A DNA stretch of 64,000 nt from Delphinus delphis (lineage: Eukaryota; Chordata; Mammalia; Artiodactyla; Delphinidae). Position 1 is the stretch's first letter, and every line of letters starts with the position of its first letter. Shown here one piece after another: positions 24,380 through 36,060 of the stretch. The position numbers and the translations under genes were made by a program. The stretch spans positions 57,720,080-57,784,079 of the forward strand of contig NC_082694.2 of the NCBI RefSeq assembly GCF_949987515.2. The letters are read 5' to 3'. Under the pieces are notes generated by a model, which was not told where the DNA came from, made no database searches, and worked only from the letters and a program-made list of their open reading frames with translations.

Positions 24380-24984
24380 CAGAGATGCAAGAGAGAAATT
24401 AGAAATGACTTCATACTTCATAATACGGAAGTTAGCAACTATGTGGATAATGTCTTTGCTCCCTAAACACTATTGTGTCCACTATCCTGAAAGCTATGGG
24501 TACACATCAAGCACCAGAGACTCAGAAGTTATAGACACTGATGTTAATAAATGAAGGAAAAATCTCATTCATCACAGAGAACAGAGCTAAGAGTCTACTT
24601 CTCAGAATAGTGACAATATTGTCTTCCTCTATCACTGTCTCTGGTGTCTCTTTGTTTTTAGGTAAAGGACTATGATGTTCAGATTGCAAAAACAAAATTT
24701 ATCCAAATGGCGCTGAGATGCTTTGGCTGCTAGGCCAAAGGAAAGATGAGCTGCATATGGCTGGCAGTGAGTATACTTCAACTGCTTAATGCCAAGATGC
24801 TTATCTGGCAAACAAAAGGTTACACAGCTGTACTAATATGCCACAGCAGGAATTATTCTGGAAGAATAACAGTGTTTGTATTTTAAGTTTTTATGTATAG
24901 TTTTCTCAGATTTGGTCATCTATCTCCTTGGCACAGTTGAATTGTTGTCCATTGTCCTTTTATCATTCAGTACCTATTTTAAAC
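24379..24984. other. Unique sequence
   Basis: No gene is supported. A stretch at 24661-24768 has an acceptor-like 'ttgtttttag' before it and 'gtgagt' after it, but it has stops in all three forward frames. Confidence 0.4.
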
Positions 24985-25058
24985 AATAAAAAGGGAAAAT
25001 AATATTTATCCAGCATTAATTGTGTGCCAGATATGTCATGAGATATATATTATCTCAT
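24985..25058 (-). mobile_element. MIR 3' fragment, antisense
   Basis: 'ccagcattaattgtgtgcca' and 'gatatatattatctcatt' match the antisense MIR 3' end. The fragment abuts the MLT1 LTR. Confidence 0.45.
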
Positions 25059-25536
25059 TGTGATAGGCAAAATAATGACCCTACAAAGATGTCCATTCCA
25101 TAATCCCTAGAACCTGTGAACATGTTACCTTATACGGAAAAAATGATTTTGCAGATGTGGTTAAATTAAGGACCTTGAGATGGAGAGATTATCCTGGGTT
25201 ATCTGGATGGGTCCATTCTAATCCTGCATACTTACAAGTGGAGAACCTTCTCTGGTTGGTCAGAGAGATAAAAGTATAAGGCATCTACCTGCCCTTGTTG
25301 GCTTTGAAGGCAGAGAGAGGAGACCATGAGTCAGGGAATGGGGCAGCTTTTAGAAACTGGAAACGTCAAGCAAACAGACCTACAAAAAGGAATGCAGCTC
25401 TGCCAACATCTTGATTTCAGCCCAGTGAGATTTATGTCAAAATACCCCCTTTAGAACTGTAAGATAATACATGCGCATTGTTTAAGCTGTCACATTTGTG
25501 TTAATTTGTAACAGCATCATTAAGAAACCAATGTAT
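25059..25536 (-). mobile_element. MLT1 solo LTR (ERVL-MaLR), antisense
   Basis: On the plus strand the order is 'tgtgataggcaaaataatga', 'aacctgtgaacatgttacct', 'ttttgcagatgtggttaaat', 'gagattatcctgggttatct', 'ctctgccaacatcttgattt', 'actgtaagataatacat' and 'cattaagaaaccaatgta'. This is the complement of an MLT1-type LTR. No internal MaLR sequence is attached, so it is a solo LTR or isolated remnant. Confidence 0.85.
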
Positions 25537-25718
25537 TCATGAAATTTCCACTATTTCACTTCAAGGGTGTAGCATTTTCTCCACTTCACAGATATCAAAA
25601 ATGAAGCAAAGAATAGTTCATTTCACTTGTCAAAAGTCACATAAGTAACAAACTACAAAACTGGAATTAACACGTAGGCTCTGGAATTCAACAGTCTTTT
25701 AAGAATGATAGGTTTTTC

Positions 25719-25946
25719 GGGGCTTCCCTGCTGGCGCAGTGGTTGCGAGTCCGCCTGCCGATGCAGGAGACACAGGTTCGTGCCCCGGTCTGGGAAGATC
25801 CCACATGCCGCGGAGCGGCTGGGCCCGTGAGCCATGGCCGCTGAGCCTGTGCATCTGGAGCCTGTGCTCCGCAACGGGAGAGGCCACAGCAATGAGAGGC
25901 CCGCATACCACAAAAAAATAAATAAATAAAAGTTTAAAAAAAAAAA
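25719..25946 (+). mobile_element. CHR SINE, young short form, 18-bp perfect TSD
   Basis: Short-form body with B box GGTTCGTGCCC. The tail is compound: an AAAT-rich run (AATAAATAAATAAA), then GTTT and a second A run. The TSD AAGAATGATAGGTTTTTC at 25701-25718 and 25947-25964 is perfect and the longest among the SINEs here, which suggests a recent insertion. Confidence 0.97.
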
Positions 25947-26199
25947 AAGAATGATAGGTTTTTCATGTGTGATACACAAGTAGGTATCATTTCATCTTTT
26001 AATAAATGTATTAGTTAAATAAATGTACAAAACTAATAATTCAATTATAAATATAATATGGTTGTACAATTTCCATTGCTCAAAATGATGAAAACAATAG
26101 TTGAGGAAAAAGTTATAATCATTAAGAGTTTGCTAGGATAGTCAGCCTCATTATGGAAAAGGATAGTCTAATAGATTAACTGGATTTTTTATTTAAGAA

Positions 26200-26897
26200 T
26201 GAAGAATAGGATTGATATCATTAGAAAGAAAAGCAATAACTAGTGTTAGTATGTGGAGAAGTTGGAACCCTCATACCTCGCCTGGTGAAATGTAAAAGAA
26301 TGCAGTGCTTTAGGAAATTCTTTGGGAATCCCACAAAGGTTAAATGTAGAACTACCCCATGACCCAGGAATGCCACTCCTAGATAAATATCCAAAAGAAG
26401 TGAAAACATATGTCCACATAAAAACTTGTATACAAATGTTCATTGTAGCACTATTCATAATGGCCAGAGAGTGCAAACCACCCAAATGTTCATCAACTGA
26501 TGAATGGCTAAACAAAATGTAATAAATCTCTATAATAAAATATTATTCAGCCATAAAAAGAAATAAAGTACTGATTTATGCTACAACATGGATGACCTTG
26601 AACACATTATGCTAAGTTGAAAAAGCCAAACAGAAAAGGCCACATATTATATGACATTTGTGTAACATGTCCAGAGTTGGAAAATCTATAGAGACAGAAT
26701 GTCAAACGGTAGTTGCCAGGGGTTGGGGAGAGGGGTAATGGGGAGTGACTGTTAATGGGTGTGGGCTTTCTCTGGGGGATGGTGACAATGTTCTGAAATT
26801 AAACAGTGGTGATGCTACCCAACATTGTGGATACACTAAAAACACTAAAAAGATATAAATGCTATGGTACATGAATCATCTCTCAAGGAAAAAAGAA
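26200..26897 (+). mobile_element. L1M (L1MA/MB-type) ORF2 3' end and 3'UTR, sense
   Basis: It runs 'ccatgacccaggaatgccac', 'cactattcataatggccaga', 'attattcagccataaaaaga', 'caacatggatgaccttgaac', 'gtagttgccaggggttgggg', 'gttctgaaattaaacagtgg' and ends 'catctctcaaggaaaaaa'. This is the sense order of ORF2 C-terminus and 3'UTR. It is 5' truncated and decayed. Confidence 0.9.
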
Positions 26898-28179
26898 CTG
26901 AAGGGGCTGCCTTTGGAAAACCAAACATGAAAATGTGGATCCAAGGAGCTGAAAATTTTACAAGCAGTTTTCATTGCTGATACACCTGTAGTCTGAACAA
27001 GTTGTAGTCATCATGTTCTTATTTGATATCATCTAACTAAGAACATAACCAAGGCCACTCTGAATTAAATATGGATCATTACAATGTCAATAAAAGGGTT
27101 TAAAAATGTATTTATGATTTTTAAATACCAGGATATGATTACAGGGAAATTAGACACAAATTGATTTAAGCTAAATTTATAAATGGAAATGCATTCACAT
27201 TTAAGGTTAATACTTTGTCCTTCTCTGAAACTCTCTTGCTTGGCTTGAATATCCTATTGATTTGCTGTTCTCAGAGTTTACTAAGCACACTATATAAAGG
27301 CTTTAATTTCTAAACCATTCCTGTGTATTCTAGAAAATCTGCATGCACTATATCACATGAAATTTTAATTGAGGCATACATTGTATAATAAACGATGTCG
27401 CCTGGCATTGTTCTATTTGCTTACATAACAATATCTCAATCAACGATCCTCATTCATTGTTAATTAGCCTTTTACCAAATTGTATTGGCAGAGTTTTCAT
27501 AATCTTCTTAGCAAATAAAACAGTGGAATATAAGGAAACTTAAGAGACTCTGAAGTGTCTACCTCATTCCCAGAACAATTATTTCAGTATTTAAGTATAA
27601 AATCAGTCTATTTGGGGATGCTGGGTCATCCCCTTAAAGGGAAATCTGCCAACTTGCTAAGTGCACATGCATCATCAATCAGCAGGAGGGAGACCCACAA
27701 GAATAACAATACAATCCGGACCAGCAGCTATCTATAAACGCTTAGGCTTTCTAGAGAAAGTGTTTGAGAAAAAGTCTTTTTTTCTTCCATAGAATATTTT
27801 GAAATGAATCAGAGATATGTGAAGACTTCAATCTGTAATCCTTAGCAATCTCCCTCTTGCCTTTATTAATTGCAAAATTACCTGCAAATTTTGTTTGACA
27901 ACACATAAACGTTGTTTATTTTCATTGTAATTTTGAGGTCACTGATAGTATTCCACAAGTTTCTCGTTTCATAGTCCTCAAAACATGAATTCCAGATTTT
28001 TCATTTGGTAACTGCTTGTCTTTCCGAAGCTGTAATGGATACCTTTTGTTGCAGGTATGAAGCAGTAGGAAAAATATAACAAAGCATGGAATTCTAATTC
28101 TTATTGGAGGGCTGGACCTGACGTTAACAATTTAAGAGACTGGCTGAATTGTTGTTTTGACTGCTAATTAAAGCATGAA
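26898..28179. other. Unique sequence
   Basis: No gene or confident repeat. It includes a TATA-like 'actatataaagg' at about 27289, with no evidence of a transcript. Confidence 0.4.
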
Positions 28180-28720
28180 CTTTTCTCCATATTATTAAAT
28201 AATTTTGAAAGCACTCTTTTAGTTGCTTCAAAATATGTTACATGAATATTTTGATATTTATATCATCATTTCCCTTTTATTGGGGAATGGGGTCATTTCC
28301 AATTTTGGACATTATTTTAAAAACTGTCATGAAAATCTGTCATGTAAATACATATCGGCATATCTGATTGATGATTTCTTTAGAATAAATTCCTAGAAGA
28401 AGTGAACTTACTCAAAATGTATGAATATTTAAAAGACTCAATAAAATGATCAACTTTCTTTCCAGAAAGTTTAAACCAACTTAAAATCCCACAAGTAATA
28501 TGTAAGATTATCGCTTTTACTCCACTGTCAACAATCCTAGGCTTATATTTATTAATTTTACAAGCAAAAAATAGTGGGAGGAGGGTGCTTTGTTGTTTTA
28601 ATTCTAATTTTTGGTTACATGTTATATCGAACATATTACATGTTTGTTTTTCCATATGAAGTGTCTATTTGCATCTTTTGCCAAGTTTTATCTAAGATTC
28701 TTGGTGATTTTCATCTCAGT
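28180..28720 (-). mobile_element. Old L1 (L1M) ORF2 3' region, antisense
   Basis: Landmarks are 'tagaataaattcctagaaga', 'caactttctttccagaaagt', 'tgttttaattctaatttttg' and 'gtgtctatttgcatcttttg', the complement of the L1 ORF2 C-terminal region. Divergence is high. AT-rich sequence out to about 29300 may be further ORF2 complement but is not clear. Confidence 0.6.
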
Positions 28721-30504
28721 TCTGAAGGCTGTTTTTAAGGGAGTTGAATCTCCACCAAAGTAATTGTAAACATTGTCTCTGTGTTCAATTGTTTTAGCTA
28801 TGCAAATGTTTTATGTGTACCACAGATTATATTTTGTGTATTATGATTTATTGCATTTTTATTTTAGATTTTTTATTTTATTGTTTTATGAACCATTGAT
28901 ATGTATTCTTATTTTCATATTCATGTATATATTTATTTTATTTAGTTTATGTATATTATTTTGGGGTATGCTATTTATTTTTGTATTATATTTTATGTAT
29001 ATCATATTTTGTGTATATTTTATGTAGTGTAATTTTGTTAGATAATAAACTCTATGCATTTTTTCCTTTGATATTCATTAACTGAGAAACTTTCCTTAGT
29101 GTAAGATCATTACTTCCATTTCTTCTAGATTGTTATTCTTCTTAAAAATTAGGACTTTAATACCTCTGACTTTTATTTTGTTATGTACAGTGAATGAACA
29201 GTAGTTATCCAAAGTTTTTCCCTAAAATAATCAATTATTTATTCTAATTCCACATTCTTGTTCACATTTTTTTTGGATAAAATGTTAACATAGAGTCAAC
29301 TCTTGCAATATTGTTTTGATTAACTGAACATTCATTTTGTTGTAATATGTAATAAGGTCAGCTTTACCTCATTAAACATTTTTTTTCAAAATGGTATTTT
29401 TTTTGTTTTCACCCGTTAGTTCTCTCAGATGAATTGTAGAATTGTAGAATACTCTATGAAGTTTGACCAAACAGAACAAGCAACCATCCAAATATCTACT
29501 GAATTTTTTAAGCTATAAGAACTTATGACTTATTGCAATAACTTATCATACCTACTGATGTCTCCAGTATTCAGTTATTGTGCTTTTTGTATTATAATAA
29601 AGTATATTTATTATTCTTGTCCTTTTCTAATTCTGAAAATGCTTTGACAGTTCTCATATATATCGAACACATATCTTTTCAAGACCTTTTGAATTATATT
29701 TGATGATTACTCTTACTAGAAATGTAGTATATTTTAACATGTTTTAATTTTCTAAAATTATAATACTGATAGAAGAAAGTTGTAAGATTTACATAAAAGA
29801 AATCAAAATAAAGCAACACAAGTCTTTTTCAATTTTATTTAAAATTGATTCTCTTTTGTTAGGTGGATAATCATACCAAGTTCAAGAGGTTAAAAAAAAA
29901 ATTTCTTTTCATAATTTTGGAGGCTATATTTTTATGCTTACAAATATTACTATGTTGGTGAAATGTGTGAATCTTGAATTAACCTTTATTTGAAATGAAT
30001 ACTCAATCAGCTGCTCATTTGAAAACTGTTCTAATTTGTTTTTATAGATGGCATCTAAATTTCAGTTAGCAATTAAATTTACTATTATATAAACATACTG
30101 TGTACTCATCAATTGAAAGTATAAAAGAGCTTAATTGTGAGGGAATTGGGAAAGTATGGTAAAAAAATCCCTCTATGATTTTCTTCACTTTAATGTATTC
30201 TAGCGTTATTTCTTATAAATAGAAATGTATACAATTTCACACTTTCGTTTTGTTAAAAGAATATTCTATCAAGTTCCAAAGAATTACAATTCAGCATTAG
30301 CTTATAGAGGCTTTCTTTGCTTTTATGTTCTCAATGTAATAATGTGTCTATTTTCTTCCATAGAGGAAATTTGTTTGTAGTCCATCAATAACTCTGTCTT
30401 TCTTAATCTCTCTCACCCATCCACTCCTTTTTTTTTTTTTTTTTACAAGTATTAAATACTGGGTTAAAGTAAACTTGGTGGTATGTATGTGGAGAATATT
30501 ACAT
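28721..30504. other. AT-rich sequence, possibly decayed L1
   Basis: No gene is supported. The 84-codon open stretch at 28773-29027 encodes a Phe/Tyr/Ile-rich chain that simply reflects T-rich DNA. A pure T run lies at about 30428-30444. Confidence 0.4.
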
Positions 30505-31328
30505 TATATCAAAAGACTTTTTCTATACACTAACAACTAAATATCAGAAAGAGAAATTAAGGAAACAATCCTATTTACCATCATATCAAAAAGAATAAAA
30601 TTTCTTGGAATAAACCTATCTAAGGAGGCAAAAGACCTATACTATGAAGACTGTAAGACACTGATGAAAGAAATTGAAGATGACACAGACAGATGGAAAG
30701 ATATACAGTGTTCTTCGATTGGAAGACTCAAAATACCCAAGGCAATCTATAGATGCAATGCAATCCCTATCAAATTACCAATGGCATTTTTCACAGAACT
30801 AGAACAAATAATTTTAAAATTTGTATGGAAACACAAAAGACCCCAAATGACCAAAACAAATCTGAAGAAAGCAAAACTGAGCTGGAGGAATCATGCTCCC
30901 TGACTTCCAACTATACTACAAAGCTACAGTAATCAAAACAGTATGTTACTGGCAAGAAAAACAGATACATAGATCAATGGAACAGGATAGAAAGCCCAGA
31001 AATTAATCCACACACTTATGATCAATTAATCTATGACAAAGGAGGCAAGATTATACAATGGAGAAAAGACAGTCTTTTCAATAAGTGGTGCTGGACAGTG
31101 ACATGTAAAAATATGAAATTAGAACATTTCCTAACACCATACACAAAAATAAACTCAGTATGGATTAAAGGCCTAAATGTAAGACTGAATACTCTAAAAC
31201 TCCTAGAGGAAAACTTAGAGCACTCTTTATCATAAATCACAGCAATACATTTTTGGATCTGTCTCCTAGAGTAATAGAAATAAAAACAAAAATAAACAAA
31301 TGGGTCCTAATTAAAAGCTCTTGCACAG

Positions 31329-31537
31329 GGCTTCCCTGGTGATGCAGTGGTTGAGAGTCCGCCTGCCGATGCAGGGGACACGGGTTCGTGCCCCGGTCCG
31401 GGAAGATCCCACATGCTGCAGAGCGGCTGGGCCCATGAGCCATGGCCGCTGAGCCTGCGCGTCCGGAGCCTGTGCTTCGCAACGGGAGAGGCCACAACAG
31501 TGAGAGGCCCGCGTACCGCACAAAAAAAAAAAAAAAA
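31329..31537 (+). mobile_element. CHR SINE, young short form, inside L1
   Basis: Short-form body and A-tail. A perfect 16-bp TSD, AAAAGCTCTTGCACAG, lies at 31313-31328 and 31538-31553. The duplicated bases are L1 ORF2 sequence, so the insertion post-dates the L1. Confidence 0.98.
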
Positions 31538-31870
31538 AAAAGCTCTTGCACAGTGAACGAAACCATAAACAAATGAAGAAACAGCCTATTGACTGGGAGA
31601 AAATAATTGCAAACAATGCAACCAGCAAGGGATTAATTTCCAAAATATATGAACAGCTTTTACAGCTCAATATCAAACAAACAAACAACCCAATCAAAAC
31701 ATAGGCAGAAAACCTAAATAGATATTTCTCCAAAGAAGACATACAGATGAACAACAGGCACGTGAGAAGACGCTCAGCATCACTCATTATTAGAGAAATG
31801 CCAATAAAAACTACAATGAGGTATCACCTCACACTGGTCAGAATGGCCATCATCAAAATGTCTACAAATA

Positions 31871-32077
31871 GGGGACTTCCCTGGTGGCGCAGTGGTTGAG
31901 AGTCTGCCTACCGATGCAGGGGACATGGGTTCGTGCCCCAGTCTGGGAAGATCCCACATGCCGCGGAGCGGCTAGGCCTGTGAGCCATGGCCACTGAGCC
32001 TGTGCGTCCGGAGCATGTGCTCCGCAATGGGAGAGGCCACAAAAGTGAGAGGCCCGCGTACCGCAAAAAAAAAAAAA
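31871..32077 (+). mobile_element. CHR SINE, young short form, second insertion in the same L1
   Basis: Short-form body beginning GGGGACTTCCC instead of GGGCTTCCC. A perfect 16-bp TSD, AAAATGTCTACAAATA, lies at 31855-31870 and 32078-32093. It carries several private changes (for example 'gagtctgcctaccgatgcag'). Confidence 0.98.
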
Positions 32078-32959
32078 AAAATGTCTACAAATAATAAATG
32101 CTGGAGAGGGTGTGGAGAAAAGAGAACCTCCTACACTTTTAGTGGGAATGTAAATTGGTGCAGCCACTATGAAGAACAGTATGGAGGTTCCTCAAAAAAC
32201 TAAAAATAGAGTTGCCATATGATCCAGAAATCCCACTCCTGGGCATATATCTGGACAAAAGTATAATTCAAAAAGATACATGCACCCCAATGTTCATAGC
32301 AGCACTATTCATAGTAGCCAAGACATGCATGGAAACTATCTAAATGTTCATCAACAGATGAATGGATAAAGGAGATGCCCTGTATATAAATACAATGGAA
32401 TATTATTCAGCCATAAAAAAGAATGAAATAATGCCATTTGCAGCAACATGGATGGACCTAGAGATGATCATACTAACTGAAGTAAGTCAGAAAGAGAAAG
32501 ACAAATATCATATGATATCACTTATATGTGGAATCTACAGAAGTGATACAAATTAACTTATTTACAAAACAGAAATATAATAGATTCACAGACATAGAAA
32601 ACAAACTTATGGTTACCAAAGAATAAAGTGGGGCAAGGGATAAATTAGGAGTTTGGGATTAACAGATATACATTGCTATATATAAAATAAACAACAAGGA
32701 CCTACTGTATAGCACAGGGAACTATATTCAATATCTTGTAATAACCTTTAATGGAAAAGAATCTGTAAAAGTATATATATGTACATATATATGTATAACT
32801 GAATCGTTTTCCTGTACAATTGAAACTAACACAACATTGTAAATTAACTACACTTCAATTAAAAAATACCCCCAAATATCTAAAATAAACAATATTTTAG
32901 TATATTAAAAAAAGATTAGATATAGAATGAGGAAGAATAAAGACATCAAGGATATCACC

Positions 32960-33063
32960 AAATTCCTTAGGCTGAACGTATATGTACATATAAGTGAATC
33001 ACTTTGCTGTATACCTGAAACTAACACAACACTGTAAATCAATTATACTTCAATTGAAAAAAA
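32960..33063 (+). mobile_element. Second L1 3' terminus
   Basis: The segment repeats the terminal L1 block seen at about 32770-32872 ('gtatatgtacatataagtga', 'ctgaaactaacacaacactg', 'tatacttcaattgaaaaaa') about 90 bp downstream of the first terminus. It is a separate 5'-truncated L1 tail or a local duplication. Confidence 0.85.
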
Positions 33064-33134
33064 AGATTTCCAGGTAAGGAATCCAAAGTATCTGAATAAA
33101 TACATTTATATATACATATATAGGATGAAGAAAG

Positions 33135-33290
33135 TAGGGTTGCCAGACAAAGTACAAGAAAGCCAGTTAAATGTAAATTCCAGGTAAATAATTTTTTATA
33201 ATGAGTATATCCCATGCAATACTTGGAACATAATTATACAAAGAATTACAAGTTGTTTCTCTAACATTCAAATTTAGCACGGTGTCCTAT
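33135..33290. mobile_element. Fold-back DNA-transposon MITE
   Basis: The left arm 'agggttgccagacaaagtac...agccagttaaatgtaaattcc' is mirrored by the right arm '...cattcaaatttagcacggtgtcct', with a centre at about 33212-33222. This palindromic form is known from an old mammalian MITE. I recognise the consensus but am not certain of its family name. Confidence 0.55.
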
Positions 33291-33330
33291 GCACACACAC
33301 ACACACACACACACACAACAACAACAACAA
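33291..33330. repeat. (CA)n followed by (CAA)n
   Basis: About 13 CA units pass directly into five CAA units, a compound microsatellite directly abutting the MITE. Confidence 0.95.
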
Positions 33331-34284
33331 TCTGGCAGTTCTAGCAGGGAAAGCTATATTTTACTATAGATTTATAAATAATTTGTACTATGTTTCTCTA
33401 AAACTGCCTCTTCTGTACAAAAATTAATGGCTAAGATCCAAATTTGTATCTGTCCATAAAGGAATAAATAAGCATTCTAATTAATAGTAATTCTGTTTAA
33501 CTTTTGCTTTGAACACTAATTATTTAAAGATTTTATTAAGACCTCAATTTAAAATTTAGCTCATGTAAATGTTAGATTTGTAAAATAAAATATAAAACTA
33601 GTAAATTTTAATTACAGTTGTAAAATGCAAATACCATTTTATTTAGTAACAGAGAAAGAGAAATAGAAACTCCAAGTGAAAAGAAATTTACTTTGAATTG
33701 AGACATCTACACAAGGAACAATTTTGCAAAGTATTCCTTTCTACTGCAAATATTCTTTTATCTGTTACATGTACAAAGAAGAAATATAACTTCCATAATC
33801 TTATGCCTCTTACCAGGAATAGTAACTATTCCCAAAGCCTCTATTACTCAAGCAATACTTTTTTTAGGCAAAAACTATGAAATACCATATGTGATTTGCT
33901 ATTTTTTTTCTTTTTTAATAAATAATACTTTAAAGTAGTTATTTGAGTATTTGAATTATCTTACAGCATTGGAAGTACCTATCATAGTTATTATTTTGAG
34001 ATAAAAACATTCATCTTGCACATATGGAGAAAAAAATAACCCTATTTACACATTTTAAATAAACAGCACTAGTATTTCTGAAAAACACTAACCTGTTATA
34101 AAAAGTGCCAAACGATTTTTTTCCAAATTTGTTTTATAACTTTGTTTCTCTTTACTTAACATTCTTTTCCTTTCTCTCTCTCTTTTTGCAATACACATTG
34201 GATACTTTATTGGTTTTCACTAATTTTAAGTAGGTTATAACATTATGCCACCTTCATAAAAATTTTAGAAGACAATGATGATGA
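33331..34284. other. Unique AT-rich sequence
   Basis: No gene or confident repeat. Confidence 0.4.
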
Positions 34285-34505
34285 TAGTGATGATAACAAG
34301 CATTCAATTAGTCGCTCATTTAATCCTCACGACCCTAAGAGATTTGCATTGCTATATCTCCATTTTTATAAATAAGGAAACTGAGTCACTTTAAATAGTT
34401 TAACTATTGAAATTCTCAAAGGTAGGAAGAGGCAGAGCATGATATTAGGGTCAGGAAGCTGGGCTCTAGAGATTTCTCTTGTCTTTCAAACCAGAATCTG
34501 TACAA
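34285..34505 (-). mobile_element. MIR SINE, antisense
   Basis: The order 'catttaatcctcacgaccct', 'ctatatctccatttttataa', 'ataaggaaactgagtcactt' and 'gaagctgggctctaga' matches the antisense MIR core and 5' end. Confidence 0.78.
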
Positions 34506-35689
34506 TTTTGAAAGTGAAAGGATGCACTAAAAGTAATAAAAATTGTTCAGTAGTTCATATATTTTTGATAGAAAAATAGTTTTGTTATGTTGATAGACAT
34601 AAAATGATGTATTTGACAATATTCATAGATAAAACTCTAAAAATGAAAATAACATAAAATGTTATAAGTATTAATGTAAATAGCATATATTATAACAAAA
34701 TGCTATTTATATTAAACAAAATATTTTTTTAAATATATAAGCAGAATAATTAATCTTGGCACTGAGTCACAGTGCTGCTGAGTCAATTTCTTGGCTGTAC
34801 ATCTCTTACACTGTAACACTGGAATTTTTTCTAAAGAATGTATTTTTAATATTGTTTTACTATTTTTAATTTTTCATAAAATTGGTAAAAGCTTTCTCAA
34901 TGACGCATTTTTTGGTTAATGAGTTTGAAATTGTCTGTTGACATCTTCAATTGACTCAACTCCATAGAGCATAAGAGTTTTAATTGTAAATCCACTCACT
35001 ACAGGTGCTGAGATAACTGGTAAGCTCAGAGCAAATTATGCAGAAAGAATATCCTCAATTCAATTTTTAATTAAAATGCATAAAAATTTTATCTCAAATA
35101 TTGTGTCACACATACTATCATTTTACCTTCATTCAGAATATTTCTAAAAAATGTTTACAAATCAAAACTCATTAAATGACTTTTATTTATGATTCATTTG
35201 AATATTTAGCAAAATTTAGTTGCCATAAAATCAAAGGCCTTCTCAGAATAGACATGAATCCAATTAAAACTATGAGCTCTATTCATACGTTTTTCCCAAA
35301 GTCAAGATATATCACAGAGCACAATTATGTAATTTTAGTATTAAATTTTATACTCTGCTCTCTGTGTTTAACTGATTCCACTTTTCCTGGTTTTTGTAGG
35401 CATATATTTCAATATGTTTTTGTTTGCCTTATTCTCAATAATTTCAATTCACTAAAGCTTCAGGAGTTGAACATTTTTGGCACTCTACTCATTGAATCCT
35501 TTAGTTAAAGATTTCCAAAACTTCAAAACAAATACAACCAAAGTTTAGAACTTTCATTTTCAAAAATTAGCAATTGTACCTATATAATGGTCAAATATTT
35601 CACCTTTTATTAAATGAAGTTTTAAAGCACCACTTGGATTCCATGAATTGGATTAAAAATTGAATTATTTTTGGAATTAATTTATTTTC
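34506..35689. other. AT-rich sequence, possible continuation of the hAT relic
   Basis: No confident feature. The 110-codon open stretch on the plus strand (35176-35508) has no recognisable domain. Minus-strand fragments such as SVSSDFK (near 35705) could belong to the hAT relic. Confidence 0.35.
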
Positions 35690-36060
35690 TCTTTGAAATC
35701 AGATGACACTGATATAATACTGACATCGTTTAACACTGCTGAATTTTTCTACTGATGGAACTAATATGCTAGCACTTTTCAAACATGAACAAGAAAATTT
35801 GAAATCAACGATCAGTGACATTTATAAAAATAATTCTTTGATCTAAATAAAAAATGACACTGTGATACGAAATGCACTTTCTGCAGCTCCATGTGTAAAA
35901 TTATTGTCATGGTAAGTCTTCTTAAAACAATTATTAACTTTTGAAGTAGATGTAACTGCTTATTCAGCAGATGTTTCTTGTTTGTCATGTGTTCAGTGAC
36001 ATCACCACAACCCTCATGAAGAATGGTAAATGTTGACAAATTATTTGTGCAATTTAGCTT
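35690..36060 (-). pseudogene. Relic of a BED-finger hAT transposase (or ZBED-like copy)
   Basis: Reading the minus strand from about 36050, a BED-type zinc-finger pattern appears: a Cys, then STFTILHEGCGDVTEHM and NKKH, matching the C...F...HGG..DV..H...KH spacing of BED fingers in hAT transposases. About 30 codons further on, AAESAF is followed in a shifted frame by YHSV, and then in the first frame by KFSC. That order matches the region just after the BED finger in hAT/ZBED proteins. At least two frameshifts and several in-frame stops show it is dead. Decayed continuation to about 34770 is possible but not clear. BED-hAT proteins bind and move DNA. Alternatives are a processed copy of a host ZBED-like gene, or chance similarity. 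I see no terminal repeats. Confidence 0.5.

Larger units (their letters stand above)
30512..32550 (+). pseudogene. L1 ORF2 3' half, broken
   Basis: This is a relic of the L1 reverse transcriptase/endonuclease protein (ORF2p), C-terminal half only. The best open piece is 30664-30903, ending in '[11 protein letters not shown]' and a stop where the family normally continues, so a frameshift breaks the frame near 30895. A second open piece at 32362-32556 encodes the familiar 'MEYYSAIKKNE' region near the C-terminus. The endonuclease and catalytic reverse-transcriptase domains are absent because of 5' truncation. Two SINE insertions also interrupt the coding sequence. It is non-functional. Confidence 0.9.
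30505..32872 (+). mobile_element. Cetartiodactyl-type L1, 5'-truncated, with two nested SINEs
   Basis: It begins within ORF2 ('ttctatacactaacaactaa') and runs through the ORF2 3' half, 3'UTR and a 3' terminus ending 'acttcaattaaaaaa'. Without the two young CHR SINEs (31329-31537 and 31871-32077) the L1 sequence is continuous across each TSD. The 3'UTR contains 'ctactgtatagcacagggaa' and 'gaaactaacacaacattgta', the terminus seen in artiodactyl and cetacean L1s. Confidence 0.95.

Noticed and set aside
24661..24768. Possible exon with acceptor-like TTGTTTTTAG and donor-like GTGAGT
   Set aside because: All three forward frames contain stop codons, and nothing adjacent supports a transcript.
28773..29027. 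84-codon hydrophobic chain resembling a membrane protein
   Set aside because: Phe/Tyr/Ile-rich translation of T-rich DNA; no other evidence of coding.
31237..31787. Long minus-strand open frames across SINEs (also at 5611, 11767, 21539, 25653, 63570)
   Set aside because: They are antisense translations of the GC-rich CHR SINE body and appear at every copy, so they are not genes.
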